Below are positions 1 to 8,851 of a stretch of 64,000 nt of DNA, in pieces (the stretch's first letter is position 1; every line of letters starts with the position of its first letter). The stretch spans positions 93,488-157,487 of the forward strand of contig JAEUUP010000018.1 of assembly GCA_016787525.1 (NCBI GenBank). The letters are read 5' to 3'. The notes under the pieces were generated by a model. That model was not told where the DNA came from and did not search any database. It worked only from the letters and a program-made list of their open reading frames with translations. This DNA comes from Saprospiraceae bacterium. GTDB taxonomy: Bacteria; Bacteroidota; Bacteroidia; Chitinophagales; Saprospiraceae. A program made the translations under genes and the position numbers.

Positions 1-3000
1 GAAAAAAGCACCCCCTCAGTATCCACACCTCTGATGATGTAAATGCCGTTGGGTAGGTGGCTCAGGTTCGGCGTGTGCGTCAGGTTCGAGAAACTTTGAA
101 AGTTTCCCGAACCTTGCGTTTGCTTTTCACTCAATACCACTTGCCCAATTGAATTGATGATGTGAAAAGATAGAGCGTTTTCAATGGTCAAAAGTCCGCT
201 TGTTACTGAGGGGTATATCTTGACCTTTGATTTGCCTTTTGATTGGATTGAAATGGTTTTTGAATAGTCAAATTGACCATCTAAGTCGTTGATTTTTAAT
301 CTATAAAAGGCAATTGTCGGTAGGCGATAGTTGTCAGTAAAGTCGTAAGTTGAGTGAGAGCCTTTGGCTTTGACTGTACCTATTTTCTCAAAAGACTGAC
401 CATCAGGACTGCGTTCTACCTCAAAATTCAAAGTATTTGTCTCCTCAGCCGTTGTCCAAGTCAACCAATTCCCCCCCTCAGTATTTTTGCCTGAAAAGTT
501 GAGTAGTTCGACAGGCAAGGCGGTGTTGCAGGTTTTACCTGTTGTCCAATTAGAAGCGGTGCTGGACAGACTGAATCCGTTTAGCGCGCCCGTCAATTCG
601 TCGCTGTTGACGGTATTGAGGAGGGTGTTGATGGTGGTGTTGGTTGTATTGGCTGTGCCGTGGTCGAATCGGTAATACATCAACAAATTGCTTTGGTCAA
701 GGAGTGTGCAGACGGACATATTGGCTTGAATCTGGGCTTGAGTACGAGCTGTGGTCCACACCCGCACCTCATCAAGTGTACCGTTCATAAATTCACTGAT
801 GCCGAGATAAGCACCGAGATAAACGCCAGAATTAAAAGCAGGTAACGGTGTATTGGAAGCGGCGCGTTGTGCTACTTGATTGCCATCAAGATAGGACGTA
901 AAGAAACCATTGCGCTGCCACGTCATGGCGATGTGGTGCCAATTACCATCATTGTAACCCGCGCCGATGTTTATGCCTGAGGGTGTGCCACCATCATTGG
1001 AAAGGACGTGTTGCCCATTCCAGCCTGCGACAATATAGCCATTGTTGTCTTGCATCCGCACAGCAGATTGATTGCTGCTGCCTTTGAACCAATATTCAAT
1101 GGTGAGAGCATCGCCACCCGCAAAGAGACTTCCGCTACATTTGGTGATTTGAACACAGTCGTTTGTGCCATCAAAACTCAGAGCGTTGTTGGTGGTGGTA
1201 GCGGGTGGTGTGGGTACAGGATTGACTGTAACCGTGACCGAACCCGTTGTTTTGTCGCCATTGGCATTGGTGACAACGACGTAGTAAGTCTTTGTTGCTG
1301 TTGGTGAAACGGTTGTATTACTGAGGGGTAGTGCGTTGTAGCTTGTGGACTGTCCATAAGTATTATCGCCCCAACCAATGACCGAGCCGTTGCTCAACAA
1401 AGCCAAACTATGTTCGCCACCTGCGGAAATCGCCGTAGCTCCGACAACGGTATTAGGGACAGCCGTATTATCGCCCCAACCAATGACCGAACCATTGCCC
1501 AAAAGGGCTAAACTATGGTTGCCACTCGCCGCAATTGCCTTTGCCCCCACAACCGTATTAGGGACAGGTGTATTTGCGCCGCCCCAGCCAATGACCGAGC
1601 CGTTGCCCAGCAAAGCTATATTATGATAGCTTCCTGCCGCAATTGCTGTTGCCCCCACAACCGTATTAGGAACAGAGGTTTGTCCTATGGTATTATCGCC
1701 CCAACCGATGACTGAACCGTTGTTCAATAAGGCAAGACTATGCAAATCACCTCCTGTAATCGCTGTGGTATTTGCAAGTGTATTGGGGACATTCGTTTGT
1801 CCAGAGGTATTATCACCCCAGCTGACAACGGAGCCATTGCTCAATAAAGCTAAATTATGGTCAGCACCTGCCGCAATCACCATTGCCCCCACCACAGTAT
1901 TGGGAACGGTGGTTTGTCCAGAGAAATTTCTACCCCAAGCCACAACCGAGCCGTTACTCAATAAGCCTATGCTATGCCCAAAACCTGCCGCAATTGCCTT
2001 TGCTCCCACGACAGTATTCGGCGGGGTCGCTTGTCCAGCACCATTATTACCCCAACCGATAACTGTTCCAGTGCTCAATAAGGCTAAACTATGGTACCCG
2101 CCCGCCGCAATTGCAATCGCTTGTGGTTTTTCAGACCAAGTGACGGTGCTGCCATTGGTCGTGATGAGTGTGTTTAAATCCAATGACACACTACCGCAGA
2201 TAGTGGTATTGGTGGTGGTGAGTGTGGGCGGGTCATAGACTTGTACGGTGGTGGTCTTCGTACAACCCGTATTATCGGTTGCGGTGAAGGTATAAGTACC
2301 TGCTGAAAGTCCTGTAAATAAACCTGTTTGATTGGTGGTACTACTGCCTGAACGGGCGTAAGTATAAGGTGGTGTGCCGCCTTTTGCATTTACCCAAACG
2401 CGACCACCAAATCCATTAATACTGGAATTATGAATTACTGAGGGGGTATTGAAACTAATAGCGGTGGGTTGACCGATAGTAATGACTGTTTTGGCGGTGC
2501 AACCGTTGATGTCTGTTGCTGTAAACGTGTAGGTATTGGCAGGCAAACCTGTAAAAACACCCGCAGGGCTTTGTGAACCCGCGATTGGAAAGACACTATA
2601 AGAGATATTCCCTGAACCGCCCGTTGCCAAGACAATTACTTCTCCATCTGAGCTACCAAAACATTTAGCATTGGCTACTATGGGAGGCAGAATAGTAGGT
2701 AGTGTTGTCGAGACATACACTGTGACTGAGTCTGTCTTTATGGCACCACTCGCATTGCTCACAATAACATAATAGGTCTTTGTCGTGGTCGGTGAAACAG
2801 TGGTATTACTGAGGGGTAGCGGGTCGTAGCTTGCCGTTTGTCCATAATTATTTAGTCCCCAACCGACGACCGAGCCATTGCTCAACAAAGCTAAACTGTG
2901 CAGACTACCTGCTGCTATCGCTTTTGCATTAACAACAGTGTTGGGGACTACTGTTTGCCCATCGCTATTACTTCCCCAACCGACAACCGAGCCATTGCTT

Positions 3001-5564
3001 AATAAGGCTAAACTATGCCCGCCACCCGCCAAAGCACCACCTGCTGCTATCGCTATTGCACTCGCAACAGTATTGGGCACTGTCGTTTGTCCAAAATTAT
3101 TGCGTCCCCAAGCTGTAACTGTGCCGTTATTCAGTAGTGCTAAATTATGGTAGTTACCTGCCGCAATCGCTTTTGTACCTACGACGGTGTTAGGAATAGT
3201 CGTTTGCCCTTCTAAATTATCTCCCCAACCTATAACCGAGCCGTTGCTCAATAAGGTCAAATTATGCAGACTACCTGCTGTAATTGCCGTTGGGTTAGTG
3301 AGGGTATTAGGAATAGTCGTTTGTCCATAATTATTTAGTCCCCAACCAACAACCGAGCCGTTGCCCAATAAGGCTAAACTGTGCAGACTACCTGCTGCAA
3401 TTGCTGTTGCGCTAGTGAGGGTATTGGGTATGGTCGTTTGTCCATCACTATTGTCTCCCCAACCAATAACCGAGCCGTTGTTCAATAAAGCCAAACTATA
3501 AAGCCCTTTCGCCGCAATGGCTTTGGCACCCACGACAGTATTGGGTATAGTTGTTTGTCCATAGCTATTATCGCCCCAACCAATGACTGTGCCATTGCTC
3601 AATAAGGCTAAACTATGACGACCTGCTGCTGCTATCGCGGTTGCTGGTGGCTTTTCAGACCATGAGACGGTCGTGCCGTTGGTGGTAATAAGGCTGTTCA
3701 AATTCACCGAACCACTGCGACAAAAGGCAATATTAGTGGTGGTGAGTGTGATTGTATCATTGATGGATGCAATAGTGGTGGCAGTACACCCAACATTATC
3801 CGTTACAGTTACGAAGTAAGTACCAAATGATAAACCCGTAAATAGACCCGTTTGGTTGGTCGTCGCGCTGCCCGAGCGTGTGAAAGTATAGGGTGACGTA
3901 CCACCTGTTGCAGCAACGGTTATACTGCCATCTGTTGCATTGGCACTCGAAGGATTGGAGGTTGAGACGACACCTATACTAAGGGCTGTTGCGGGTTGGC
4001 TAACAGTAACAATGGTTGATGCCACACAACCATTTGGGTCTTTTGCAAAAAGTGAATAGGTTTGGGCTTTTAAACCCGTAAAAGTACCCGCAGGACTTTG
4101 GCTACCTGTATTTGGACTGATGCCATAAGTAACATTGCCTGTTCCACCCGTTGCCAATACAATAATTTGACCATCCGCGCTACCAAAACATTTAGCATTG
4201 GTTACTGAGGGGGTGCCTAAACTCATGGGTGAGCCGATGCAAGCGGCTGTCTGACTTCTAATCAAATTGCCGGGCAGTGGACCAAAGCCATTGTTGAAGT
4301 TAATGCCAATACTCGGTACAAGATGGCAATAACTCATAATGGTACCGCCATTTGTGGGCGTGGGTCCAGCCGCACAACTACCATCCTCTACTGCCACACA
4401 ATTATCAATCGGACCGCCTGCCCAAGTACAGCTTTGTGTATGTGGTGAGCCGAAATTATGCCCCAACTCGTGCGTCACGACTTCAACATTCCACGAATAA
4501 GTTGGTACATTCACGACAGTTGTGGTGATACTACCGCTTACGCCTGTGCTGTGTCCTTCTGCTTTTTTACATAAAACATCCAAATAGGCAATCCCGCCGC
4601 CTAAGATACGCGCAGAAAGTAGGTGCGCTAAGTCACCTGTAAAATCTGAGCCGATGCGAGTTGTGAAAAGTGTAAGTGCTTGTTCTGTATTGGTGGCAGA
4701 AACATAAGGGTCAGCCGTATCCCAAATTTTGAGTTGTGACATCTGAATAAGGATACCTTCGTTGTTGTATAACACGGCAACTTGACCAAAAAGGGCGTTC
4801 ACAAAATTGGTCACATTGGTCACATTCGACCCTTGCGCTTGGTAAAGCGCATTGTCGGCTTCAATATAAATTTGAACAGCACGGCAGGCAACGTTTTCTG
4901 GTGAAGTTGTTAAATGTCCACTTTCTATGGTGCGTGTCACGGCTTCTTCAACGCCGCATCTGAACGTTGAATGTTCCAATAACTCATGGTCATTGTAAAA
5001 AATATGGTTCGACGATGTTTTGATTTTACCCAAAACATAATTGCCCCTATCGTTCGACACAATGCCACTCAACTCACCATTGGACAGAGCCAATGACACC
5101 ACTGAGTTGTTGTCGCCTTTGATGATGCCTTTATAAAAAACGCCGCGTTTGACAGCCACTTCTTCGTCGCGGGCATTCGTTACTTTGTACTTGTCGCCAA
5201 ATACATCGTTGGGTATCAATTCCAAAACCATTGTGCTGTCAGCAGCGACAGGTATCTCAAATGCTAAAAAGGCTGGGTTTTCTCTTTCCATTTGTTTTAA
5301 GGCGGCTTCATCTGTCGTGAGCTGTACAGCAGTATTTCTTTCTGTAAATGTATTTTCCAAGGGATGAAGTTCCGTTGCCAAACGGAGTGCGGCGACACGT
5401 TGCGGCTTCGCTTGGGTGTGTGCTGCTTGAACGGCTTTTGTGATTTGTCTTTGCGCTAATACGCTTGAAGTTGCACCAAAAATCAAGAATAGGATAACCC
5501 AACTTCGCAAAACGTGCGTGCTTACTGAGGGGGTACTGTTGGCATACTGTTGTTTGTTCATCAT
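1..5564 (-). CDS. Secreted zinc metalloprotease with SprB-like, RCC1-like and LamG-like domains and T9SS sorting domain (3' end cut by window)
   Basis: The reading frame is open from the ATG at 5564 to the window edge (about 1854 codons), so only the last few residues are missing. A signal peptide (residues 1-38, ending SSVLAQ) is followed by an M12-type metalloprotease domain with HELGHNFGSPH near residue 364, which fits the HExxHxxGxxH zinc motif; a cysteine-rich stretch and GTIMSYCH (possible Met-turn) follow. Next come SprB-like repeats (about 445-595), a block of seven or so RCC1-like repeats of the form AIAAGxxHSLALLSNGSVIGWGDN (about 636-911), a second SprB plus RCC1 block (about 958-1411), a LamG-like domain with a DGNWHHIAMTW core (about 1455-1590), and a T9SS type A sorting domain starting near residue 1770. 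It is probably exported by T9SS and anchored or released at the surface. The RCC1 and SprB blocks form an internal duplication. The substrate is unknown. Confidence 0.9.
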   Translation of the reverse strand, partial: MMNKQQYANSTPSVSTHVLRSWVILFLIFGATSSVLAQRQITKAVQAAHTQAKPQRVAALRLATELHPLENTFTERNTAVQLTTDEAALKQMERENPAFLAFEIPVAADSTMVLELIPNDVFGDKYKVTNARDEEVAVKRGVFYKGIIKGDNNSVVSLALSNGELSGIVSNDRGNYVLGKIKTSSNHIFYNDHELLEHSTFRCGVEEAVTRTIESGHLTTSPENVACRAVQIYIEADNALYQAQGSNVTNVTNFVNALFGQVAVLYNNEGILIQMSQLKIWDTADPYVSATNTEQALTLFTTRIGSDFTGDLAHLLSARILGGGIAYLDVLCKKAEGHSTGVSGSITTTVVNVPTYSWNVEVVTHELGHNFGSPHTQSCTWAGGPIDNCVAVEDGSCAAGPTPTNGGTIMSYCHLVPSIGINFNNGFGPLPGNLIRSQTAACIGSPMSLGTPSVTNAKCFGSADGQIIVLATGGTGNVTYGISPNTGSQSPAGTFTGLKAQTYSLFAKDPNGCVASTIVTVSQPATALSIGVVSTSNPSSANATDGSITVAATGGTSPYTFTRSGSATTNQTGLFTGLSFGTYFVTVTDNVGCTATTIASINDTITLTTTNIAFCRSGSVNLNSLITTNGTTVSWSEKPPATAIAAAGRHSLALLSNGTVIGWGDNSYGQTTIPNTVVGAKAIAAKGLYSLALLNNGSVIGWGDNSDGQTTIPNTLTSATAIAAGSLHSLALLGNGSVVGWGLNNYGQTTIPNTLTNPTAITAGSLHNLTLLSNGSVIGWGDNLEGQTTIPNTVVGTKAIAAGNYHNLALLNNGTVTAWGRNNFGQTTVPNTVASAIAIAAGGALAGGGHSLALLSNGSVVGWGSNSDGQTVVPNTVVNAKAIAAGSLHSLALLSNGSVVGWGLNNYGQTASYDPLPLSNTTVSPTTTKTYYVIVSNASGAIKTDSVTVYVSTTLPTILPPIVANAKCFGSSDGEVIVLATGGSGNISYSVFPIAGSQSPAGVFTGLPANTYTFTATDINGCTAKTVITIGQPTAISFNTPSVIHNSSINGFGGRVWVNAKGGTPPYTYARSGSSTTNQTGLFTGLSAGTYTFTATDNTGCTKTTTVQVYDPPTLTTTNTTICGSVSLDLNTLITTNGSTVTWSEKPQAIAIAAGGYHSLALLSTGTVIGWGNNGAGQATPPNTVVGAKAIAAGFGHSIGLLSNGSVVAWGRNFSGQTTVPNTVVGAMVIAAGADHNLALLSNGSVVSWGDNTSGQTNVPNTLANTTAITGGDLHSLALLNNGSVIGWGDNTIGQTSVPNTVVGATAIAAGSYHNIALLGNGSVIGWGGANTPVPNTVVGAKAIAASGNHSLALLGNGSVIGWGDNTAVPNTVVGATAISAGGEHSLALLSNGSVIGWGDNTYGQSTSYNALPLSNTTVSPTATKTYYVVVTNANGDKTTGSVTVTVNPVPTPPATTTNNALSFDGTNDCVQITKCSGSLFAGGDALTIEYWFKGSSNQSAVRMQDNNGYIVAGWNGQHVLSNDGGTPSGINIGAGYNDGNWHHIAMTWQRNGFFTSYLDGNQVAQRAASNTPLPAFNSGVYLGAYLGISEFMNGTLDEVRVWTTARTQAQIQANMSVCTLLDQSNLLMYYRFDHGTANTTNTTINTLLNTVNSDELTGALNGFSLSSTASNWTTGKTCNTALPVELLNFSGKNTEGGNWLTWTTAEETNTLNFEVERSPDGQSFEKIGTVKAKGSHSTYDFTDNYRLPTIAFYRLKINDLDGQFDYSKTISIQSKGKSKVKIYPSVTSGLLTIENALSFHIINSIGQVVLSEKQTQGSGNFQSFSNLTHTPNLSHLPNGIYIIRGVDTEGVLF

Positions 5565-5677
5565 GTTAAATATTGAGAATGAGCGTGAATAATGATAGTA
5601 TTATGTCTCGTACAGCCTTCATCTTCTTTAGCTGTCTGAATGATGTGTCAAAACTGCATCATTCGCTCATTATCAAG

Positions 5678-5769
5678 GTCTCATTGATACAATATGAGCG
5701 TCTCACCTACAACATGAGCGTCTCATAGATACATCACGAGCGTCTCATGTATGAAAATGAAGGGTCTCA
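5678..5769. repeat. Array of five GTCTCA direct repeats at 20-22 bp spacing
   Basis: GTCTCA begins at 5678, 5700, 5720, 5742 and 5764, a spacing of 22, 20, 22 and 22 bp, close to two helical turns. Copies 2 and 3 are the small dyad TGAGCGTCTCA, copy 4 differs by one base (CGAGCGTCTCA), and copies 1 and 5 keep only the right half. The array is 114-205 bp upstream of the metalloprotease start on the minus strand. It looks like an operator array or iterons; no binding protein can be named. The rest of 5565-5913 shows no gene. Confidence 0.6.
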
Positions 5770-5913
5770 TCGGGCTATTGGAGACAGCCAAAGGTGGCAA
5801 GCAATCACAAAGGAGAACTATTGGAAAGACGATTGATAAGCAATGGACATGAAGCGTTAAGAAGCCTCAGAGGTACAATATTTTGGTAGCAGCAAAAGGC
5901 GTGAAGTGATTTT

Positions 5914-6075
5914 TTAGGGTGTCTTATTCTTTAAATCGTACACATTGAAGCGATTGGTCTCTGTGTTAAAAGCTATCAAACCACTGGAATTGGTGGCAAA
6001 CCAAACGATTTTGCTCGTTTGTGTACCCGACTGAGCAGCTCCTGTATAGCGCGTTGTTCTCAAGTAGTTGTTTAA
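5914..6075 (-). pseudogene. Remnant of a propeller-type sensor protein (C-terminal fragment)
   Basis: An open stretch of about 53 codons on the minus strand has a stop at both ends (stop codon at 5914-5916; in-frame TAG at 6076-6078) and no ATG. It reads like the tail of a two-component regulator propeller (Reg_prop) repeat: a KIVWFATNSSGLIAFNTET segment, followed by RFNVYDLKNKTP and a stop. A complete gene of this kind would be over 2 kb longer, so this looks like a decayed or truncated copy. The family call rests on one repeat-like segment and is tentative. Confidence 0.4.
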
Positions 6076-6172
6076 CTATCATTTAGTTAGTTCTGATTGT
6101 TCAGTTTTCACGAACAAAGGTAAGCGCATTCCCACTAATGGGCAAAAGTCACTGACCAATGATAACTATAAG

Positions 6173-7108
6173 TCAGAAAAAGATCTCTTGTGCCAATCGG
6201 TATGTTTGCGCATGAGCCTCTATGATGGTTGCCACACGGGCTGAGTAGCCACCACCCATGCTCACCTCGACGGGAACATTATTTTTTCGACACATCTCCA
6301 ACACGCATTTATCCCGTTGAGCGCAACCATTCATCGTGAGACTCAAACGACCCAATTTATCGGTTTCTAAAACATCTACGCCTGCATTGAAAAATGCAAA
6401 ATCGGGTTGCACTTCGTCCATGAGTAAAGATAAATTTTCTTTCAAGACTTTTAGATAAAACGCATCGGTCACACCATCAGGTAAGCCAATATCGAGGTCA
6501 CTTTGTTCTTTGTGAAGCGGATAGTTATTAGCTCCGTGCATCGAGAATGTGAAAACACCCCCCTCAGTATTGTCGCCTTTTTGCCACTGGTTTCTTGATT
6601 GTCTGAAAATTTCTGCTGTGCCATTGCCTTGATGCACATCGAGGTCAATGATGAGTATGCGTTTTGCTAAATTAGTGTTTATCAAATAATTGGCTGCCAT
6701 AGCTTGGTCATTGAGTAGGCAAAACCCTTCGCCTCTATCCGTAAAAGCATGGTGTGTGCCACCCGCCACGTTCATGGCGACATCGTATTTTAATGCCCAA
6801 TGACAGGCTTCAATTGTGCCACCAGCGATGGTGATGCAACGGTCAAAAAGTTGTTGTGTCAATGGAAAACCAATGCGCCGCATTTCTTTTTGAGTCAACT
6901 CCAAATGCTTCATTCGGTCGAAATACTGAGGGGTATGCGTGGCAGTGATGATGTCTTCGGAAAGTGGTTTGGGTGCAAAAAAATGGTCATTCGTCACTGT
7001 ACCTTCATACAAAAGTTGTTCTGGAATCAGCTCATATTTGAGCATCGGGAAGCGATGTCCATCGGGTAGTTGCAGTTTGTAAATGGGTGAATAGGCAATT
7101 TTTAGCAT
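6173..7108 (-). CDS. Histone deacetylase-family (arginase/deacetylase superfamily) hydrolase
   Basis: 311 residues, close to the usual size of bacterial HDAC-like/AcuC-type amidohydrolases. The zinc site is complete: the catalytic His pair GGTHHAF (119-120), DLDVHQGNGT with ligands D157 and H159, and D250 in NAGVDVLETDKLG. A GEGFCLLND segment (127-134) and a late GGGYS loop also match. These enzymes remove acyl groups from lysines or small amines in the cytoplasm; the substrate here cannot be told. Two copies of the iterated word lie in the gene, giving TPQY near residue 59 and NTEGG near 180, both in variable loops. It stands alone, with its 3' end facing the propeller remnant and its 5' end divergent from the next gene. 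Confidence 0.88.
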   Translation of the reverse strand: MLKIAYSPIYKLQLPDGHRFPMLKYELIPEQLLYEGTVTNDHFFAPKPLSEDIITATHTPQYFDRMKHLELTQKEMRRIGFPLTQQLFDRCITIAGGTIEACHWALKYDVAMNVAGGTHHAFTDRGEGFCLLNDQAMAANYLINTNLAKRILIIDLDVHQGNGTAEIFRQSRNQWQKGDNTEGGVFTFSMHGANNYPLHKEQSDLDIGLPDGVTDAFYLKVLKENLSLLMDEVQPDFAFFNAGVDVLETDKLGRLSLTMNGCAQRDKCVLEMCRKNNVPVEVSMGGGYSARVATIIEAHAQTYRLAQEIFF

Positions 7109-7200
7109 ACTAATATGACCGTCTTTTTTCTAAGGAATGGCTTTAACTGTATAAAACCGAGCAAATATGTTAAAGTTTAACTTAATTCAAAACAATAATT

Positions 7201-7208
7201 TATCTTTG
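7201..7208 (+). promoter_or_regulatory. Putative promoter -7 box TATCTTTG
   Basis: TATCTTTG matches the Bacteroidota -7 consensus TAnnTTTG and lies about 50 bp before the lipoprotein-like reading frame that begins near 7256. No clear -33 TTG is present, so the match is moderate. Confidence 0.45.
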
Positions 7209-7348
7209 TATTGTTAACAATTTTTCTTTAATCCTTTAAATGTCTAAAAACATGAAAATCCAAACTGTTCCAAACTGAAAAGTTAATTTTATTTTTTTAT
7301 TTTTTCTTTATCGTTTTTTTTAGTAGTTGCCGAAAGGACATAAAAATA

Positions 7349-7885
7349 ATGCAAGATGATTTTATTAATCCCAATATCACTTCTCAAGTGAGTCTCAATA
7401 AAACGATTTTAAATGATAAAGGCGAAATAATAGCCTTTGAAATGATTAAAGAGCTTCCTGAACAGGCTCCGATACCACCATGTAATGATCCAGAACCAAC
7501 CATTGATGATTTACCAGTACGTGGTGCCGCTTATGTAGGTTGTTGTTGTATACAATATTTAGGTTATGACCAAATTACCTTATCTACTGGAAGATACTTG
7601 TTTTTTAAACTTAGAGCCAAAAATTATAGATGGTCGTCCCCAGCAAATTACAGGAATTATTATTCAGTTAAACATAATGGAAATGTAATACTTGAAGAGT
7701 ATATATTAGATGAGAATGATTTACCTTCATGTGAGACATATGGATTTCAAGGGGGAGTAGGGATAAAACTTAAGGATGGCCAATGTCCAGGGCATATAGA
7801 ATTTATCGCTCGGAAAGAATATAGGCTTAGTGATAATGTTTGGAGATATTGCTCTCAAACAGAAGGAGAGTTTGATTGTCTGTAA
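7349..7885 (+). CDS. Hypothetical protein, probably a lipoprotein whose signal lies upstream of the first ATG
   Basis: From the first ATG the product is 178 residues, cysteine-rich (YVGCCCIQYLGY near 63-74), with no family I recognise. The same frame stays open upstream to a TGA at 7253-7255, and the 31 codons before the ATG encode a hydrophobic run ending in FFSSCRKD, a good Bacteroidota lipobox with Cys as the lipidated residue. That stretch has no ATG, GTG or TTG; the only near-start is a CTG at 7265. An ATG at 7252 is out of frame and stops after eight codons. Either a rare start codon is used, or a frameshift has broken the original start. The mature protein would be a surface or periplasmic lipoprotein, followed 29 bp later by a secreted protein. 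Confidence 0.6.
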   Translation: MQDDFINPNITSQVSLNKTILNDKGEIIAFEMIKELPEQAPIPPCNDPEPTIDDLPVRGAAYVGCCCIQYLGYDQITLSTGRYLFFKLRAKNYRWSSPANYRNYYSVKHNGNVILEEYILDENDLPSCETYGFQGGVGIKLKDGQCPGHIEFIARKEYRLSDNVWRYCSQTEGEFDCL

Positions 7886-7914
7886 AAACTTTAATCGTTC
7901 CTAAATTGAAAATT

Positions 7915-8742
7915 ATGAAAATTATTATTCCATTTATATTCTATCCATTTTTGCTTTTATCTCAAGAGTTTAAAATTATTGGTGTTAGTTTTGATAATAA
8001 ATACGATACTCTCACAATTGGATTTCGAACAAATGCCAATTTAGGTATTGATTCATCACTCAACGAAGTAAATATTTTTGGACAAACTGTAACTAAGTCT
8101 GTGGATATAAGAATCGTTCAAAGAGACTCTTCTAATTTCTCTTGTACCTATCCAAATGGCTTTAATAGCTCAAAAATATTTTATCCTCAAAATTTTGACT
8201 CAAAAATAAATTGGCGTAGCAATAAAGATACAACCTTATTGAATCGTACTTTTGAAATCCAATGTTTAACGCCTAATATTAGATCTTTGATATTTAGACA
8301 CAATTTAGGCGTTCAGCCCATAACTTTTTTTGAGAATAATTTTGATTATCAAAACGCTTGTGGAGTAGAAGACCAATTTAGCGTGTTCATTGTAGAGCGA
8401 AATATGATTCAATTTATTTCAACTAATTCGCCATTCAGTAATTTGATTATTGTTTTCAGGAAAGGGCTTTTGTTGGAAACTCAATCAATAATAAATCCAA
8501 AACCTTTTCGAGTTTATCCTAATCCTTTTAATACAGAGTTATCAATACAAATTTCAGAAAAACAACACGTTTCAGAAATCCAAATACAGGATGTATTAGG
8601 TCGTTTAGTTTTTATACAAAAATACAATGAGGATAAGGAACTAATAAGTCTCAATCTACACGGGTTACAAAAAGGAAGTTATTACTTAACTTTGTATGAT
8701 AGTCATGGCAAAGTATTAGGTAGTCAACTGATTGTCAAATGA
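7915..8742 (+). CDS. Secreted protein with T9SS C-terminal sorting domain
   Basis: 275 residues from the ATG at 7915. I prefer this to an in-frame TTG at 7876, which overlaps the preceding gene and would put 13 polar residues before the signal peptide. The signal peptide is MKIIIPFIFYPFLLLSQEF. The middle of the protein has no domain I recognise. The last 75 residues are a T9SS type A sorting domain: FRVYPNPFNTELSIQI, then DVLGRLVF, then GSYYLTLYD and a C-terminal IVK. The product should cross the outer membrane by T9SS. It follows the putative lipoprotein at 7349-7885 by 29 bp and is probably co-transcribed with it. This pair is more A+T-rich than its neighbours. Confidence 0.75.
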   Translation: MKIIIPFIFYPFLLLSQEFKIIGVSFDNKYDTLTIGFRTNANLGIDSSLNEVNIFGQTVTKSVDIRIVQRDSSNFSCTYPNGFNSSKIFYPQNFDSKINWRSNKDTTLLNRTFEIQCLTPNIRSLIFRHNLGVQPITFFENNFDYQNACGVEDQFSVFIVERNMIQFISTNSPFSNLIIVFRKGLLLETQSIINPKPFRVYPNPFNTELSIQISEKQHVSEIQIQDVLGRLVFIQKYNEDKELISLNLHGLQKGSYYLTLYDSHGKVLGSQLIVK

Positions 8743-8800
8743 GTCAAACAAAAGTATCCGATTGATATTTTTTTAGAGGCAACACCTTATACAAACAGGA

Positions 8801-8850
8801 TTTTATACTGAGAGGATCTGGTTCGATAGAGGCAGCCCCTCAGTATAAAA
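8801..8850. terminator. Bidirectional hairpin built from an inverted pair of the iterated word
   Basis: A degenerate copy (TATACTGAGAGG) and a perfect inverted copy (CCCCTCAGTATA, 8836-8847) face each other about 20 nt apart and are flanked by TTTT and AAAA. They form a 13-14 bp stem between two convergent genes, a typical position for a shared terminator. Confidence 0.6.
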
Positions 8851-8851
8851 C

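Noticed and set aside
1378..3153. Plus-strand frames with repeated MTEPLLNKAKL-type peptides
   Set aside because: They are the antisense of the RCC1-like repeats of the minus-strand metalloprotease and have no independent start signal or homology.
5678..5769. CRISPR array
   Set aside because: Repeats are only 6-11 bp, spacers are 10-16 bp, and no cas gene is present.
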